DNA of 64,000 nucleotides, taken from positions 484,414 to 548,413 of the forward strand of contig NZ_QJKM01000002.1 in assembly GCF_003425685.1 (NCBI RefSeq). The letters are read 5' to 3'. A program made the position numbers and the translations under genes. This document shows, piece by piece, positions 8,446-17,207 of the stretch. How positions within the stretch are numbered: position 1 is the first letter of the stretch; every line of letters begins with the position of its first letter. The notes beneath the pieces are model-generated. The model had not been told where the DNA came from and searched no databases. It saw only the letters and a list, made by a program, of their open reading frames with translations. The stretch is from Rhizobium terrae. GTDB lineage: Bacteria > Pseudomonadota > Alphaproteobacteria > Rhizobiales > Rhizobiaceae.

Positions 8446-9600
8446 TTATCTAGCGGCAGCCGAACGAGACTGGCGGCCGCGCACTGCCACGAGATCGAGC
8501 AGCGTCGCGGCCACCCGGTCGATATCCTCGTCGGTCATGTCATGGTAACTGGGAAGATTGATGGCGCGCTGCGGAATGCCCCAGGCGTTGACGTTGTAGG
8601 CGTTGCCCTCGTCGCGCTTGTCCTCGAACATCGGCAGGCTCGACAGCGGATGGAAGAAAACCCGCGCGTCGATATCGGCGTCGTGGAAGGCCTTCTGCAG
8701 GTCCTCGCTGGTGATGCCCCATCCTTCCGAGAAGACCACCGTCGGCATCCATGCGCCGTTGACGGTTCCTGGATGTTCCGGGTTGAGTTCGATGCCGGAA
8801 ATGCCGGAGAGCTTTGTCTTGTAAGCCTGAAGGATTTCGCGCTTGCGGGCCGTCAGTTCCTCGATGCGTTCCATCTGACCGCAGCCGATCGCCGCCTGCA
8901 CGTTGGACATCTTGTATTTGAAGCCGATCACATCCGGCCAGAACTGCTTCGTCTGACCGCGGGCACGTCCGTGGTTGCTGAAGGTCAGCACGCGCTCGTA
9001 GAGGTCCGGATCGCTGGTCACGAACATGCCGCCTTCGCCGGTCGTCACGGTCTTGGTGCCGTGGAAGGAGAAGGTGCCGAAGCGGCCCATCGAACCGGCG
9101 CGCTTGCCGTTGATGGCCGAGCCGAGGGCCTCGGCCGCATCCTCGATCACCGCGATGCCGTGCTTTTCGCCGATCGCTAGCAGGGCGTCCATGTCGCAGA
9201 GATTGCCGTAGATGTGAGTCGCGATGATCGCCTTGGTGCGCGGGGTGATGTGCTTTTCGACCTGGACTGGATCCAGGCACCAGGTATCGGGAAGAATGTC
9301 GACGAAAACAGGTGCCGCGCCGAGATGCATGACCGGCGCCACGGTCGCGACCCAGTTGGTATCCGCCAGGATCACCTCGTCGCCGGAGCCGATATCAAGC
9401 GCGGCGAGGCCCATGTGCATGGCGCCGGTGCAGCTCGACGTCGCGATCGCATATTCGACGCCGAGATGTTCGCGGAACATCCGCTCGAAGCGATGGATGT
9501 AATCGTAGCACTTGGCGCCCCAGCCGGTCTCCACCGCATCCGCCGCATAGCGCATTTCCACTTCGGTGATCGACGGCTTGGTGTAGAAAATCCTGGACAT
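8446..9600 (-). CDS. DegT/DnrJ/EryC1/StrS-family sugar aminotransferase
   Basis: A PLP-dependent transaminase acting on keto nucleotide sugars, 384 residues from the ATG at 9600. Family marks: ATSSCTGAMHMGL (cofactor phosphate site), DTNWVATVAPV, VIEDAAEALGS (Asp pairing with the PLP ring), and the lysine that binds PLP in FHGTKTVTTGEGG. HGRARG and KMSNVQAAIG follow as usual. A GTG at 9636 is a longer alternative start with no better ribosome site. It would aminate the 4-keto-6-deoxy sugar made by the rfbF/rfbG products. It is encoded 128 bases downstream of fliL on the same strand, so flagellar read-through could express it. Confidence 0.9.
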   Translation of the reverse strand: MSRIFYTKPSITEVEMRYAADAVETGWGAKCYDYIHRFERMFREHLGVEYAIATSSCTGAMHMGLAALDIGSGDEVILADTNWVATVAPVMHLGAAPVFVDILPDTWCLDPVQVEKHITPRTKAIIATHIYGNLCDMDALLAIGEKHGIAVIEDAAEALGSAINGKRAGSMGRFGTFSFHGTKTVTTGEGGMFVTSDPDLYERVLTFSNHGRARGQTKQFWPDVIGFKYKMSNVQAAIGCGQMERIEELTARKREILQAYKTKLSGISGIELNPEHPGTVNGAWMPTVVFSEGWGITSEDLQKAFHDADIDARVFFHPLSSLPMFEDKRDEGNAYNVNAWGIPQRAINLPSYHDMTDEDIDRVAATLLDLVAVRGRQSRSAAAR

Positions 9601-9728
9601 GGGCAGCACGTTCTCAAGGTTGAGGGGTAGCCTCACGCGAGCTAACAGGAAACATTTGCTCGGGGCTTATGGTGTTCATATGGCACCGCGGGCCGGACGT
9701 CCGCGGGCAAGGGCAATGCGGGCACCGT

Positions 9729-10247
9729 CTATTCGATGACGAAGGTGCGGAACATCACCTTGGCGACCTTACCCTGCGAGCGCAGATCGACGCGCTCCTG
9801 GATGTCGTCCTTCAGATACTGAAAGCCGCGCGGGCCCTCGATCTGCTGCAGCGAGACGGTGCGCATGTAGCCGAGGATATCCTGATGGATGCTTTCCGCA
9901 AGCGGCATTTCCGGCGGCCCCTTGAAGGCGAGCGCCACTTCCAGCCTGATCCAGTTCTCCGACGGATAGGCGAGATTGGTGGTGATCGGCTCCAGAAGCA
10001 CGACGCCGTTGGCCTCGGTGGAGATATGGGGAAGTCCCTCCTCCTTCTTGCCGGCTTCACCATGCCCGCCGGCCGCCGCCTCTTCGTGCTTGGCCTCAGC
10101 CGCTGGATCCTTGGGCGCGATCATTCCACCGACGACCCAGCCGCCGGCGGCGCCGACGAGCGTCACGATCGCGACGCCCGCGATTACCATGATCGAGCCG
10201 CCCTTTTTTTTACCGCCGGCGTCGGTTCCCTGCGCTTCTTCCGCCAT
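9729..10247 (-). CDS. fliL: Flagellar basal body-associated protein FliL
   Basis: FliL surrounds the stator at the inner membrane and supports torque under load. From ATG 10247 the product is 172 residues: a short Lys/Gly-rich cytoplasmic tail, one transmembrane helix (IMVIAGVAIVTLVGAAGGW), an Ala/Glu/His-rich linker, and a periplasmic domain with LEPITTNLAYP and QGKVAKVMFRTFVIE at the end. A TTG three codons earlier is possible. It is the last gene of the minus-strand flagellar operon; the expected next gene, fliP, is displaced to 1537 by the sugar cassette. Confidence 0.94.
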   Translation of the reverse strand: MAEEAQGTDAGGKKKGGSIMVIAGVAIVTLVGAAGGWVVGGMIAPKDPAAEAKHEEAAAGGHGEAGKKEEGLPHISTEANGVVLLEPITTNLAYPSENWIRLEVALAFKGPPEMPLAESIHQDILGYMRTVSLQQIEGPRGFQYLKDDIQERVDLRSQGKVAKVMFRTFVIE

Positions 10248-10289
10248 GCTCTTCAAACCTTCATATCAAGAGGCTTCCGCCCGGCGTCA

Positions 10290-11009
10290 TCAGAAGGGCG
10301 AGAACAGATCGACGACCTGCTGACCGACCGGGGGCTGCTGGACTTCCGTCAGACGACCGCGGCCACCGTAGGAGATACGGGCTTCGGCGATCTTGTCGTA
10401 GGAGATCATGTTGGAGGAATCGACGTCCTGCGGACGCACGATACCGGCGACGTTCAGGATGCGGATCTCATGATTGACGCGGACTTCCTGCGAGCCGCTG
10501 ATCAGGAGGTTGCCGTTTTCCAGAATGCCGGTGACGACCGCGGCCACGAGCAGCTTCAGGGTCTCGGCCCGCTTGGTGGTACCTTTGCCCTGCGTATCGG
10601 TATTCGAATCGGTCCCGAGATCACCGGTCGTGCCTGCCTCGGGGGTCCAGCCGAACAGGTTGCTGAGGTTGGCGGCCCAGGTCAGGCTGGTCGAGTTCTT
10701 GCGGTTGCGCTCCGTCTGGTTGTCGAACGACGCCTTGTCGTTGATCTTGATGTCGACGGTCAGGATATCGCCGACATTGAGCGCCCGGCTGTCCTTGAAG
10801 AGCGCGGCCTGATTGTCGCTCCACAGCGAGTAACCGCTGGCCATCTGGCGCGGCTGCTTCGGATAGGACGACATCTGCGGCGTCTGCGCATATTGCAGAC
10901 CGCTGCCGATCGGGCTCATGGACGGCGCATTGCCGATCTCCTTGATCGTCTGACTGCTGCAGCCGGCCAGAAAGAGAACAGCCATGATGGCGGGAATGCG
11001 TTTCGTCAT
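10290..11009 (-). CDS. flgH: Flagellar L-ring lipoprotein FlgH
   Basis: FlgH builds the outer-membrane ring around the flagellar rod. The 239-residue precursor has a lipoprotein signal peptide with lipobox LAGC and mature Cys near residue 17. It also has the conserved SLWSDNQAALFKDSRALNVGDILTV block and the C-terminal VRPQDVDSSNMISYDKIAEARISYGGRG-type ending of the family. Its ATG overlaps the motE stop by four bases (ATGA), so translation is coupled. Confidence 0.96.
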   Translation of the reverse strand: MTKRIPAIMAVLFLAGCSSQTIKEIGNAPSMSPIGSGLQYAQTPQMSSYPKQPRQMASGYSLWSDNQAALFKDSRALNVGDILTVDIKINDKASFDNQTERNRKNSTSLTWAANLSNLFGWTPEAGTTGDLGTDSNTDTQGKGTTKRAETLKLLVAAVVTGILENGNLLISGSQEVRVNHEIRILNVAGIVRPQDVDSSNMISYDKIAEARISYGGRGRLTEVQQPPVGQQVVDLFSPF

Positions 11010-11566
11010 GAGGGTGCTTTCGGAGTATTGGGAGTGCGTGCTTTCGACGTGTTGGGGTCGGTCGCGCTGGAGATGATCGTCGAGATCATGCCGGCCTTTT
11101 CCGGGTCCATTTCACTGAGAAAGAGTGCCGACTGGCGCGCCGGGAGCTGCATAATGATCGCCGCGGCGATCTCAAGCTTCATCTCGGCGAGTTGGGGGGC
11201 GGCCGCATCCGGTTTCATCGTCTTGAAGATATCGACCAGGCCGGCCTGGGCGCGCGCCAGGAAGTCGTTGCGGCGCTTGAGCCAGTCCTGGTATTCGGCC
11301 GTCCGCTCCTCGAGCGCCTTGATGCGGATATCGACGTCGGCCTGCAGCTTGTCCAGTTCCTGCTTCTGCAGAAGGTAGCGCTGGTCGCGCGCCGCGTCGG
11401 CGATGTTGGTGCAGAACTTCTGGATCTCGTCGCTGGTCGAGGTTTCGGACACCGCGGCCGGCTGCTGGGCGCCCACCTGGCCGACAAGCGTCAGGACAGC
11501 GGCGGCGGCAAGCACGCGGCGCGCCATTCTTCTGGATATGGAAATGGTGAACAGGGTCTCGGTCAT
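11006..11566 (-). CDS. motE: Periplasmic chaperone MotE (for motility protein MotC)
   Basis: In Sinorhizobium, MotE is a periplasmic chaperone that folds and stabilises MotC, a protein needed for flagellar rotation. This 186-residue product has a signal peptide (VLAAAAVLTLVGQVGAQQ). A central coiled coil follows (LQKQELDKLQADVDIRIKAL), then the MgtE-N-like stretch QLPARQSALFLSEMDPEKAG. Its start overlaps the flgI stop (ATGA) and its stop overlaps the flgH start. Position between flgI and flgH is the standard rhizobial arrangement and supports the assignment. Confidence 0.88.
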   Translation of the reverse strand: MTETLFTISISRRMARRVLAAAAVLTLVGQVGAQQPAAVSETSTSDEIQKFCTNIADAARDQRYLLQKQELDKLQADVDIRIKALEERTAEYQDWLKRRNDFLARAQAGLVDIFKTMKPDAAAPQLAEMKLEIAAAIIMQLPARQSALFLSEMDPEKAGMISTIISSATDPNTSKARTPNTPKAPS

Positions 11567-12693
11567 TGCAGGACGAGCTCCGCTTGAAGGGCGCCGGCGG
11601 ACTTGATGCCCTGCAGGATGGCGATGATGCCGTCCGGCTTGACGCCGATGCTGTTGAGGCCGGCAACGAGAGTGCGCAGGTCGGGGCCGTTCAGGATCGC
11701 CACCTGGCCGCCTTCCTTCATCGCCATGATGTCCGTCTGCGGCTGCACCGCGGTCTCACCGCGCGAGAAGGGTTCCGGCTGAATGACCTGGGGGGTCTCG
11801 GTCACCTGCACCGTCAGCGTGCCGTAGCTGACCGCGACGCGCGATATCTTGACGTCCGCGCCGATGACGATCGTGCCGGTACGTTCGTTGACCACGACCT
11901 TGGCGGGCGTGTCGGTCTCGACCACCAGATTTTCGATCTCCGCCATCAGGCGGGCCAGATCGGCGGATTTCGGCTTCTGGACGACCACTTCCTGGCTGTC
12001 GCGCGGCTCGGCGATCGGGCCGCCGTAGCGGCGTGCCGCGAAACTGTTGACGATGTCGGAAACGCGGACCGCCGTCGAGAAATCCGGGTTGCGGAGCTGC
12101 AGCACGAGGTTCACCGAATCCTTGAACTTCGACGGCAGTTCCCGTTCGATGATCGCGCCGTTCGGCACGCGGGCGGCGGTGGTGACACCTTCCGTCAGCG
12201 TGGCGGCCTGGCCCTGGGCCGAAAAGCCGGAAACGACGAGGGCGCCCTGCGCGACGGCGTAGATCTGCCCGTCGGCGCCGGAAAGCGACGTCATAACAAG
12301 CGTGCCGCCGCGCAGCGAGCTTGCGTCGCCGAGCGAGCTGACCGTGACGTCGATGCGGCTGCCGGGGCTGGCGAAAGGCGGCAGGTTGGCCGTGACCATG
12401 ACGGCGGCGACGTTCTTGGCATTGGACTGGCTGCCCTGGGTGGAAATGCCGAGATTCTGCAGCATCGCCCGCATGGACTGGTCGGTGAACGGCGAGGAGC
12501 GCAGGCTGTCGCCCGTGCCCTGGAGACCGACGACCAGACCGTAACCGATGAGCTGGTTGTCGCGGCCCGCCTGCAGCGAGGCGATATCCTTGACGCGGGC
12601 GGAAACGGTGGTGTTCGTCTGCGCGGCCGCCGGCGTCGCGCCGAGGAGCGCGCCGATGAGGGCCAGAGCTGCGATGAAACGGTTCTTTCTCAT
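11563..12693 (-). CDS. flgI: Flagellar P-ring protein FlgI
   Basis: FlgI forms the periplasmic ring that with FlgH acts as a bushing for the rod. 376 residues: a signal peptide ending near PAAAQ, then VKDIASLQAGRDNQLIGYG and GLQGTGDSL, and the conserved C-terminal half with NERTGTIVIGADVKIS and DLRTLVAGLNSIGVKPDGII. Length matches the family. It starts by overlapping the flgA stop, so flgA-flgI-motE-flgH are translated as a chain. Confidence 0.97.
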   Translation of the reverse strand: MRKNRFIAALALIGALLGATPAAAQTNTTVSARVKDIASLQAGRDNQLIGYGLVVGLQGTGDSLRSSPFTDQSMRAMLQNLGISTQGSQSNAKNVAAVMVTANLPPFASPGSRIDVTVSSLGDASSLRGGTLVMTSLSGADGQIYAVAQGALVVSGFSAQGQAATLTEGVTTAARVPNGAIIERELPSKFKDSVNLVLQLRNPDFSTAVRVSDIVNSFAARRYGGPIAEPRDSQEVVVQKPKSADLARLMAEIENLVVETDTPAKVVVNERTGTIVIGADVKISRVAVSYGTLTVQVTETPQVIQPEPFSRGETAVQPQTDIMAMKEGGQVAILNGPDLRTLVAGLNSIGVKPDGIIAILQGIKSAGALQAELVLQ

Positions 12694-13187
12694 TTCGCCA
12701 CCACCTGCACCGAGCCGTCGGCCATGACGGTGCCGCTTACCGTGACGCCCGAATCGGTGTTGCGAACGCGGATCAGGTCACCGATCGCCGCATTTTCGAG
12801 CGGCGAACCCTGGGCCGAGATGATCATGTTGCCGATGCTGAAGGTCAGCCGGACGGCCTTGCCGCGGGTGACGGCGTAGGCCTGGCGCAGTGCCGAAGCG
12901 GGAATGGTACGGCCCGGCAGCAGCGTGCGTTTCGCGACCATGCCGACGACTTCGCCGACCTTGCGCGTGAAGTCGCCGGAAAGGTTCGGATTGGTGACCT
13001 CGACCTCGTCCACGACGCCCGAGGTGATTTCCTCCCCGGGATAGATGATGCGGTTGGGCACGACGGCCGTCCCCATGTCGGCCAGGACGGGCGAGCCCGC
13101 CGCCGCAAGCATCGCTGCCAGAAGCGGCATGGCCAGGGCCATCCTTGTCGGCTTGGCGCCAATCGCATTTTTCCGGCGAAACATCAT
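12690..13187 (-). CDS. flgA: Flagellar P-ring assembly chaperone FlgA
   Basis: FlgA is a periplasmic chaperone for P-ring assembly. The 165-residue precursor has a signal peptide (ALAMPLLAAMLAAAGSPVLA) and the SAF-type domain with PNRIIYPGEEI, AKRTLLPGRTIPASALRQ and the C-terminal IRVRNTDSGVTVSGTV segment. It is the short alphaproteobacterial form. CAGGAG precedes the tandem ATGs at 13187. It lies between flgG and flgI as in other rhizobia. Confidence 0.93.
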   Translation of the reverse strand: MMFRRKNAIGAKPTRMALAMPLLAAMLAAAGSPVLADMGTAVVPNRIIYPGEEITSGVVDEVEVTNPNLSGDFTRKVGEVVGMVAKRTLLPGRTIPASALRQAYAVTRGKAVRLTFSIGNMIISAQGSPLENAAIGDLIRVRNTDSGVTVSGTVMADGSVQVVAK

Positions 13188-13206
13188 GTCTGCCCGTCTC
13201 CTGTTT

Positions 13207-13995
13207 TTACTTCAGGTTTTTGCTGACGATCGAAGCCATCTCATCTGCGGTGGTGATGACCTTGGAGTTCATCTCGTAGGCGCGTTGGGCGGAGATCAGG
13301 TCGGTGATCTCGCGCACGGCATCGACGTTCGAGCTTTCGAGGTAACCCTGCTTCAGGTAACCGAAGCCCGGATCCTCCGGTGCCGCGACGATCGGCTCGC
13401 CGGATGCGGCCGTCTGCTGGAACAGGTTGTCGCCGAGCGGCTGGAGGCCGGCCTCGTTGACGAAGTTGGCGATCGTCAGCTGGCCGATTTCGGTGAAGTC
13501 GGCGTCGTTGCCGATGCGCACCATGACCTGGCCCGTGCGGGTGATCTTGGTTTCGCTGGTATCGGCGGGGAAGGTGATGTTCGGCACGACGGCATAACCG
13601 TCGATCGTCACCATCTGGCCTTCGGCATTCTTGTTGAAGGAACCGGCGCGGCTGTAGAGGGTCTGGCCGTCCGGAGTCTGGATCTGGTACCAGCCTCGGC
13701 CGACGATCGCGACGTCGAGATCGTTTTCGGTGTGGCTCAGCTCGCCCTGGGTATGGATGTTGCGCACCGCGGACGTCTGCACGCCAAGGCCGATATTGGC
13801 GCCTTCCGGCACGATCGCCTGGTTGGCTCGGTTCGGCACGCCCTGGGCGCGTTCGCTCTGGTAGAGCAGGTCGGAAAATTCGGCACGGGCACGCTTGTAG
13901 CCCGTCGTGTTGATGTTTGCGATGTTGTTCGCAATGACTTCGAGATTGGTCTGCTGGGCATCCATGCCCGTGGCTGCGACGGAAAGCGCTCTCAT
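13207..13995 (-). CDS. flgG: Flagellar distal rod protein FlgG
   Basis: FlgG makes the distal rod. 262 residues with the rod-protein N-terminal signature around [19 protein letters not shown], the internal FlgE/F/G block with [16 protein letters not shown], and the C-terminal helix ending in [16 protein letters not shown]. The paralogue flgF lies upstream in the same operon at 17208-17942. AGGA sits upstream of the ATG. Confidence 0.97.
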   Translation of the reverse strand: MRALSVAATGMDAQQTNLEVIANNIANINTTGYKRARAEFSDLLYQSERAQGVPNRANQAIVPEGANIGLGVQTSAVRNIHTQGELSHTENDLDVAIVGRGWYQIQTPDGQTLYSRAGSFNKNAEGQMVTIDGYAVVPNITFPADTSETKITRTGQVMVRIGNDADFTEIGQLTIANFVNEAGLQPLGDNLFQQTAASGEPIVAAPEDPGFGYLKQGYLESSNVDAVREITDLISAQRAYEMNSKVITTADEMASIVSKNLK

Positions 13996-14011
13996 GTCTT
14001 CGTCCTAATCT

Positions 14012-14350
14012 TTAAATCTGCATCTTGGTGACTTCGAGATAGGCGGAGACGATCTTGTCGCGCAGCGCCATGGCGGTCTGGAGCGACTGCTGCGCTTCCA
14101 GGACCGCGTCCACGACTTCACGGGTGTTCGCCTTGCCCTGGATGGCCTTGAAGGACATCGATTCGGCGCCCTTCAGGCTGTTCATCGTGTCGACCGCCAT
14201 GTCTCCCAGCACGCTGGCGAAGTCCATGCCGGTATTCTGGCCGGGCGTCGCCGCCTGGGCGCCGAACATCGAGGTGCCGGACGTGGAACCGATCTCGTCA
14301 ATGCCGTTGGACAGAGAGAGGGAGCTTACGTTTTGGATTTTATCGATCAT
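14012..14350 (-). CDS. fliE: Flagellar hook-basal body protein FliE
   Basis: FliE joins the MS ring to the proximal rod. The 112-residue protein has [20 protein letters not shown] in the centre and the family C-terminus with [23 protein letters not shown]. Its ATG overlaps the flgC stop by four bases. Confidence 0.95.
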   Translation of the reverse strand: MIDKIQNVSSLSLSNGIDEIGSTSGTSMFGAQAATPGQNTGMDFASVLGDMAVDTMNSLKGAESMSFKAIQGKANTREVVDAVLEAQQSLQTAMALRDKIVSAYLEVTKMQI

Positions 14351-14766
14351 TGCCCGGCCTTCAGGAGGTCAATCGTCGCGGCGATCAGTTCGCGCGTCTG
14401 CTTGATGGTCTGGATGTTGGCGTCGTAGGAGCGATTGGCTTCCCGCATGTCCGCCATCTCGATCAACATGTTAACGTTGGGCAGCTTGACCATGCCTCGC
14501 TCGTCGGCCGCCGGATGGTCCGGATCGTATTCCTGGATGAATTTCGACTTGTCGACGCCGAGCTTCTTGACCTCGACGACGTCCACGCCGCTTGCCCGGT
14601 CCAGTTCGGAACCGAAGGTGATCGTCTTGCGGCGATAGGGGTCGGCTCCCGGCGTGTCGCCGGTGGAGCGCGCATTGGCAATATTTTCGGAAACGATCCT
14701 GAGACGCGTCGACTGCGCCTCCATTCCCGATCCGGCGATTTTCAGGGAGGCTGAAAGCGGATCCAT
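14347..14766 (-). CDS. flgC: Flagellar proximal rod protein FlgC
   Basis: Proximal rod subunit, 139 residues. It begins with the rod signature ([20 protein letters not shown], then [10 protein letters not shown]) and ends with the conserved C-terminal helix [18 protein letters not shown]. Only four bases separate it from flgB upstream, and it overlaps fliE downstream. Confidence 0.96.
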   Translation of the reverse strand: MDPLSASLKIAGSGMEAQSTRLRIVSENIANARSTGDTPGADPYRRKTITFGSELDRASGVDVVEVKKLGVDKSKFIQEYDPDHPAADERGMVKLPNVNMLIEMADMREANRSYDANIQTIKQTRELIAATIDLLKAGQ

Positions 14767-14770
14767 TTGC

Positions 14771-15160
14771 TTACCTCTTTACTGTCAGCAGCATCATGCT
14801 GTGAAACGACTTCACGAGACCTGTGCTTAGTTCGTATTGACGCTTGATTTCGCCCGTCTTGGTCAGCTCCTCGGCGAGCGAGACGGTATTGCCGGATTCC
14901 TGCACGCCGATTTCCTCGTTCAGTTCCGCTTCCTTGATCTCAACGTCTTCGCTGAGATTGCTTGAGGCCATGTGGCCGGGATGCGTGCGGGCCATCTGCA
15001 TGTTCTGGGTCTTGTCCAGAACCGCGTCGAAGGGCGTTACGTCCTTCGCCTTGAATTTCGGCGTGTTGGCATTGGCGATATTGCCCGCAACAACTTCCTG
15101 ACGGACCGAAAGCCACTCGGCTTGACGGCCCGCCATTTCGAACAGTTGAATCGGTTGCAT
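14771..15160 (-). CDS. flgB: Flagellar proximal rod protein FlgB
   Basis: Proximal rod subunit of 129 residues from the ATG at 15160, which has GGAG 8 bases upstream; the frame extends further upstream without a credible start. [22 protein letters not shown] is the N-terminal rod signature, and the C-terminus [20 protein letters not shown] is typical of FlgB. It is followed by flgC, fliE and flgG. Confidence 0.96.
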   Translation of the reverse strand: MQPIQLFEMAGRQAEWLSVRQEVVAGNIANANTPKFKAKDVTPFDAVLDKTQNMQMARTHPGHMASSNLSEDVEIKEAELNEEIGVQESGNTVSLAEELTKTGEIKRQYELSTGLVKSFHSMMLLTVKR

Positions 15161-15213
15161 AGGCTTTTCTCCATCTTTCCTCTGAAGACTAGCCCGGTAA
15201 CCTTGCGTCGGAC

Positions 15214-15780
15214 TTACGGGCGCGCCGCGCCGGTGTCGCGATAGACTTCCCCGGTGGAAGTAACGATCACCCACTTGCCGTCGCGCTGTTCGAGCGTCGC
15301 CAATTTGCTGTTGTCGGGCAGGATCGAGCCGACCCGGACCATATACATGCCGGAGCCGTCTTCGATGAGCGCTCGGCCGTTCGCCACATGCAGCAGCCGA
15401 AAGCCGCTCTTGCCGGGGAACGGCTGCTCTTCGCGGAACGCGCCGCCGTTGCGCGTCTCGCCGATCGACGATGTGGTCGCGGTGGTGAGCGCATCCATCG
15501 GATCGGTCGGAATCGGCCTGTCGTCCTTGGTGCTGTCGGTCATGGCGAGCGGCGAAACGCTGACGACCTGGCGCCCGTTGCCGGGCGGCAGGTCGCGGGT
15601 GCGTCCGAGCGTCTCGGTCCTGATCCCGAACTTGTCCTCGTTGAAGAAGACGTACCAGGGAAAGAAAGCCGATGCCGCCGCAAGGGCGATCCCGGTCGCG
15701 ACCAGGACCCTGTCCCCAAGCCGCGATGAAAAGGCTTCCGATTTCTGCGGCGCGGCCGTCTCTTCTTTGTCCAGGCTCAT
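15214..15780 (-). CDS. Conserved membrane-anchored protein of the flagellar operon, function unknown
   Basis: 188 residues, encoded 7 bases after fliI and 53 bases before flgB on the same strand. A charged cytoplasmic N-terminus is followed by one transmembrane helix (VLVATGIALAAASAFFPWYV), then a Thr/Pro-rich linker and a compact C-terminal domain with GFRLLHVANGRALIEDG and GMYMVRVGSILPD. That domain resembles the small SH3-like periplasmic domains of secretion accessory proteins, but I cannot name it. A gene of unknown function sits at this place in other rhizobial flagellar clusters. A role in assembly or secretion at the inner membrane is likely from context alone. Confidence 0.8.
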   Translation of the reverse strand: MSLDKEETAAPQKSEAFSSRLGDRVLVATGIALAAASAFFPWYVFFNEDKFGIRTETLGRTRDLPPGNGRQVVSVSPLAMTDSTKDDRPIPTDPMDALTTATTSSIGETRNGGAFREEQPFPGKSGFRLLHVANGRALIEDGSGMYMVRVGSILPDNSKLATLEQRDGKWVIVTSTGEVYRDTGAARP

Positions 15781-15787
15781 GGAGCTA

Positions 15788-17185
15788 TCACCTTCTTGCT
15801 ATGGCCGTTTGCGGGTTGCCCTGCCCCGCCGCTGCCCGGAGCGCGGTCGCGAGATCCGCATAGGCATCGGCGGCCGGTTTTTCCCCCGGCGTCTGCTTCA
15901 GGACCTCGTAGATGACCGGCACCTGCTTGATCGCCATGTCGAGATCCGGGTCGCTGCCGGCGCGATAACCGCCGATCAGGCGCAGGTCGCGCGTCTCCTC
16001 GTAGCGATGCACCAGCGATTTCAGGCGCGACACCAGCTTTTCCTGATCTTCCGTCCACGCCTTGCGGGCGAGACGCGAGATCGAGGCGAGCGGATTGATC
16101 GGCGGATAACGCCCCTCTTCCGCCAGCGAACGGTCGAGCACGATGTGGCCGTCAAGAATGCCGCGCGTCGAGTCGGCGATCGGGTCGTTGTGATTGTCGC
16201 CGTCGACGAGGATCGAGATGATCGCCGTGATCGTGCCGGTGCCTTCGAGACCGGGGCCGGCGCGCTCCAGGAGCCGCGGCAGTTCGGTAAAGACGGAAGC
16301 CGGATAACCGCGGGCGATCGGCGGTTCGCCGGAGGCGACCGCCACCTCGCGGATCGCATGGGCGAAACGGGTCACGCTGTCGGCGATGAAGAGTACGTTA
16401 TCGCCCTGGTCGCGGAAATGTTCGGCGATGGTGATCGCCACCAGCGGCGCCATCTTGCGCAGCATCGGGCTTTCGTCGCTCGTCGCCACGACGGCGATCG
16501 ATTTCGCCATGTGCTCGCCGAGCGTATCCTCGATGAATTCGCGCACTTCGCGGCCACGTTCGCCGACCAGCGCGATAACCACCTTGTCGAAGGCGTCGGC
16601 TCGGGCGAGCATCGACAGAAGCGTCGATTTGCCGACGCCGGAGCCGGCGAAAATGCCGAGACGCTGGCCGAGGCAGAGCGGCGAGAAGATGTCGATCGCC
16701 CGTACCCCGGTCTTGAAACCCGTTTCGACGCGGCTTCGCGCCATCGAGGGTGGCGCGGTGGCGGCGATCGAGCGGGGATTGAGACCGCGGCCAATCGGTC
16801 CCTTCCCGTCGATCGGCTCGCAGAGCGAACTGATGGTGCGGCCGCACCAGCTGTCGTCGGGGGCAACACGGAAGGCGCCCTTGCGGATCACGGTGTCGCC
16901 GATGCCGATCGGCTCGCCCGGTTCGATCGGGCAGACATAGATGATGTCCTGTTCGACGCGGACCACCTCGCCGAGGTGAATGCCCGTGGCGCTGCGGTGG
17001 GCGACGAATTCTCCGAGCCGCACATGCTTTGAAAGGCCGGCGACGGTGTAATGCCCCGCCGCGATCGCCTTCACATGGCCGCCATGGGCGACGGAGACCG
17101 CCGGATCGGCGTAACGCGCCGCAAGACCTGCGAGCTGCGCGAGCCTGCCGCCATTGACCGCATCGAGGATAGCCGCTTCCATCAT
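15788..17185 (-). CDS. fliI: Flagellum-specific ATPase FliI
   Basis: Cytoplasmic ATPase that energises substrate unloading at the flagellar export gate. 465 residues of F1-beta-like fold: Walker A in FAGSGVGKSTLLSM, the VGERGREVREFIE motif, Walker B region NVLFIADSVTRFAHA, and the ARGYPASVFTELPRLLERAG segment. The N-terminal domain (IHLGEVVRVEQDIIYVCPIE) is the hexamerisation barrel. It lies downstream of flgF. Confidence 0.97.
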   Translation of the reverse strand: MMEAAILDAVNGGRLAQLAGLAARYADPAVSVAHGGHVKAIAAGHYTVAGLSKHVRLGEFVAHRSATGIHLGEVVRVEQDIIYVCPIEPGEPIGIGDTVIRKGAFRVAPDDSWCGRTISSLCEPIDGKGPIGRGLNPRSIAATAPPSMARSRVETGFKTGVRAIDIFSPLCLGQRLGIFAGSGVGKSTLLSMLARADAFDKVVIALVGERGREVREFIEDTLGEHMAKSIAVVATSDESPMLRKMAPLVAITIAEHFRDQGDNVLFIADSVTRFAHAIREVAVASGEPPIARGYPASVFTELPRLLERAGPGLEGTGTITAIISILVDGDNHNDPIADSTRGILDGHIVLDRSLAEEGRYPPINPLASISRLARKAWTEDQEKLVSRLKSLVHRYEETRDLRLIGGYRAGSDPDLDMAIKQVPVIYEVLKQTPGEKPAADAYADLATALRAAAGQGNPQTAIARR

Positions 17186-17207
17186 GGTGGGCCCTCTTCC
17201 CTAATCG

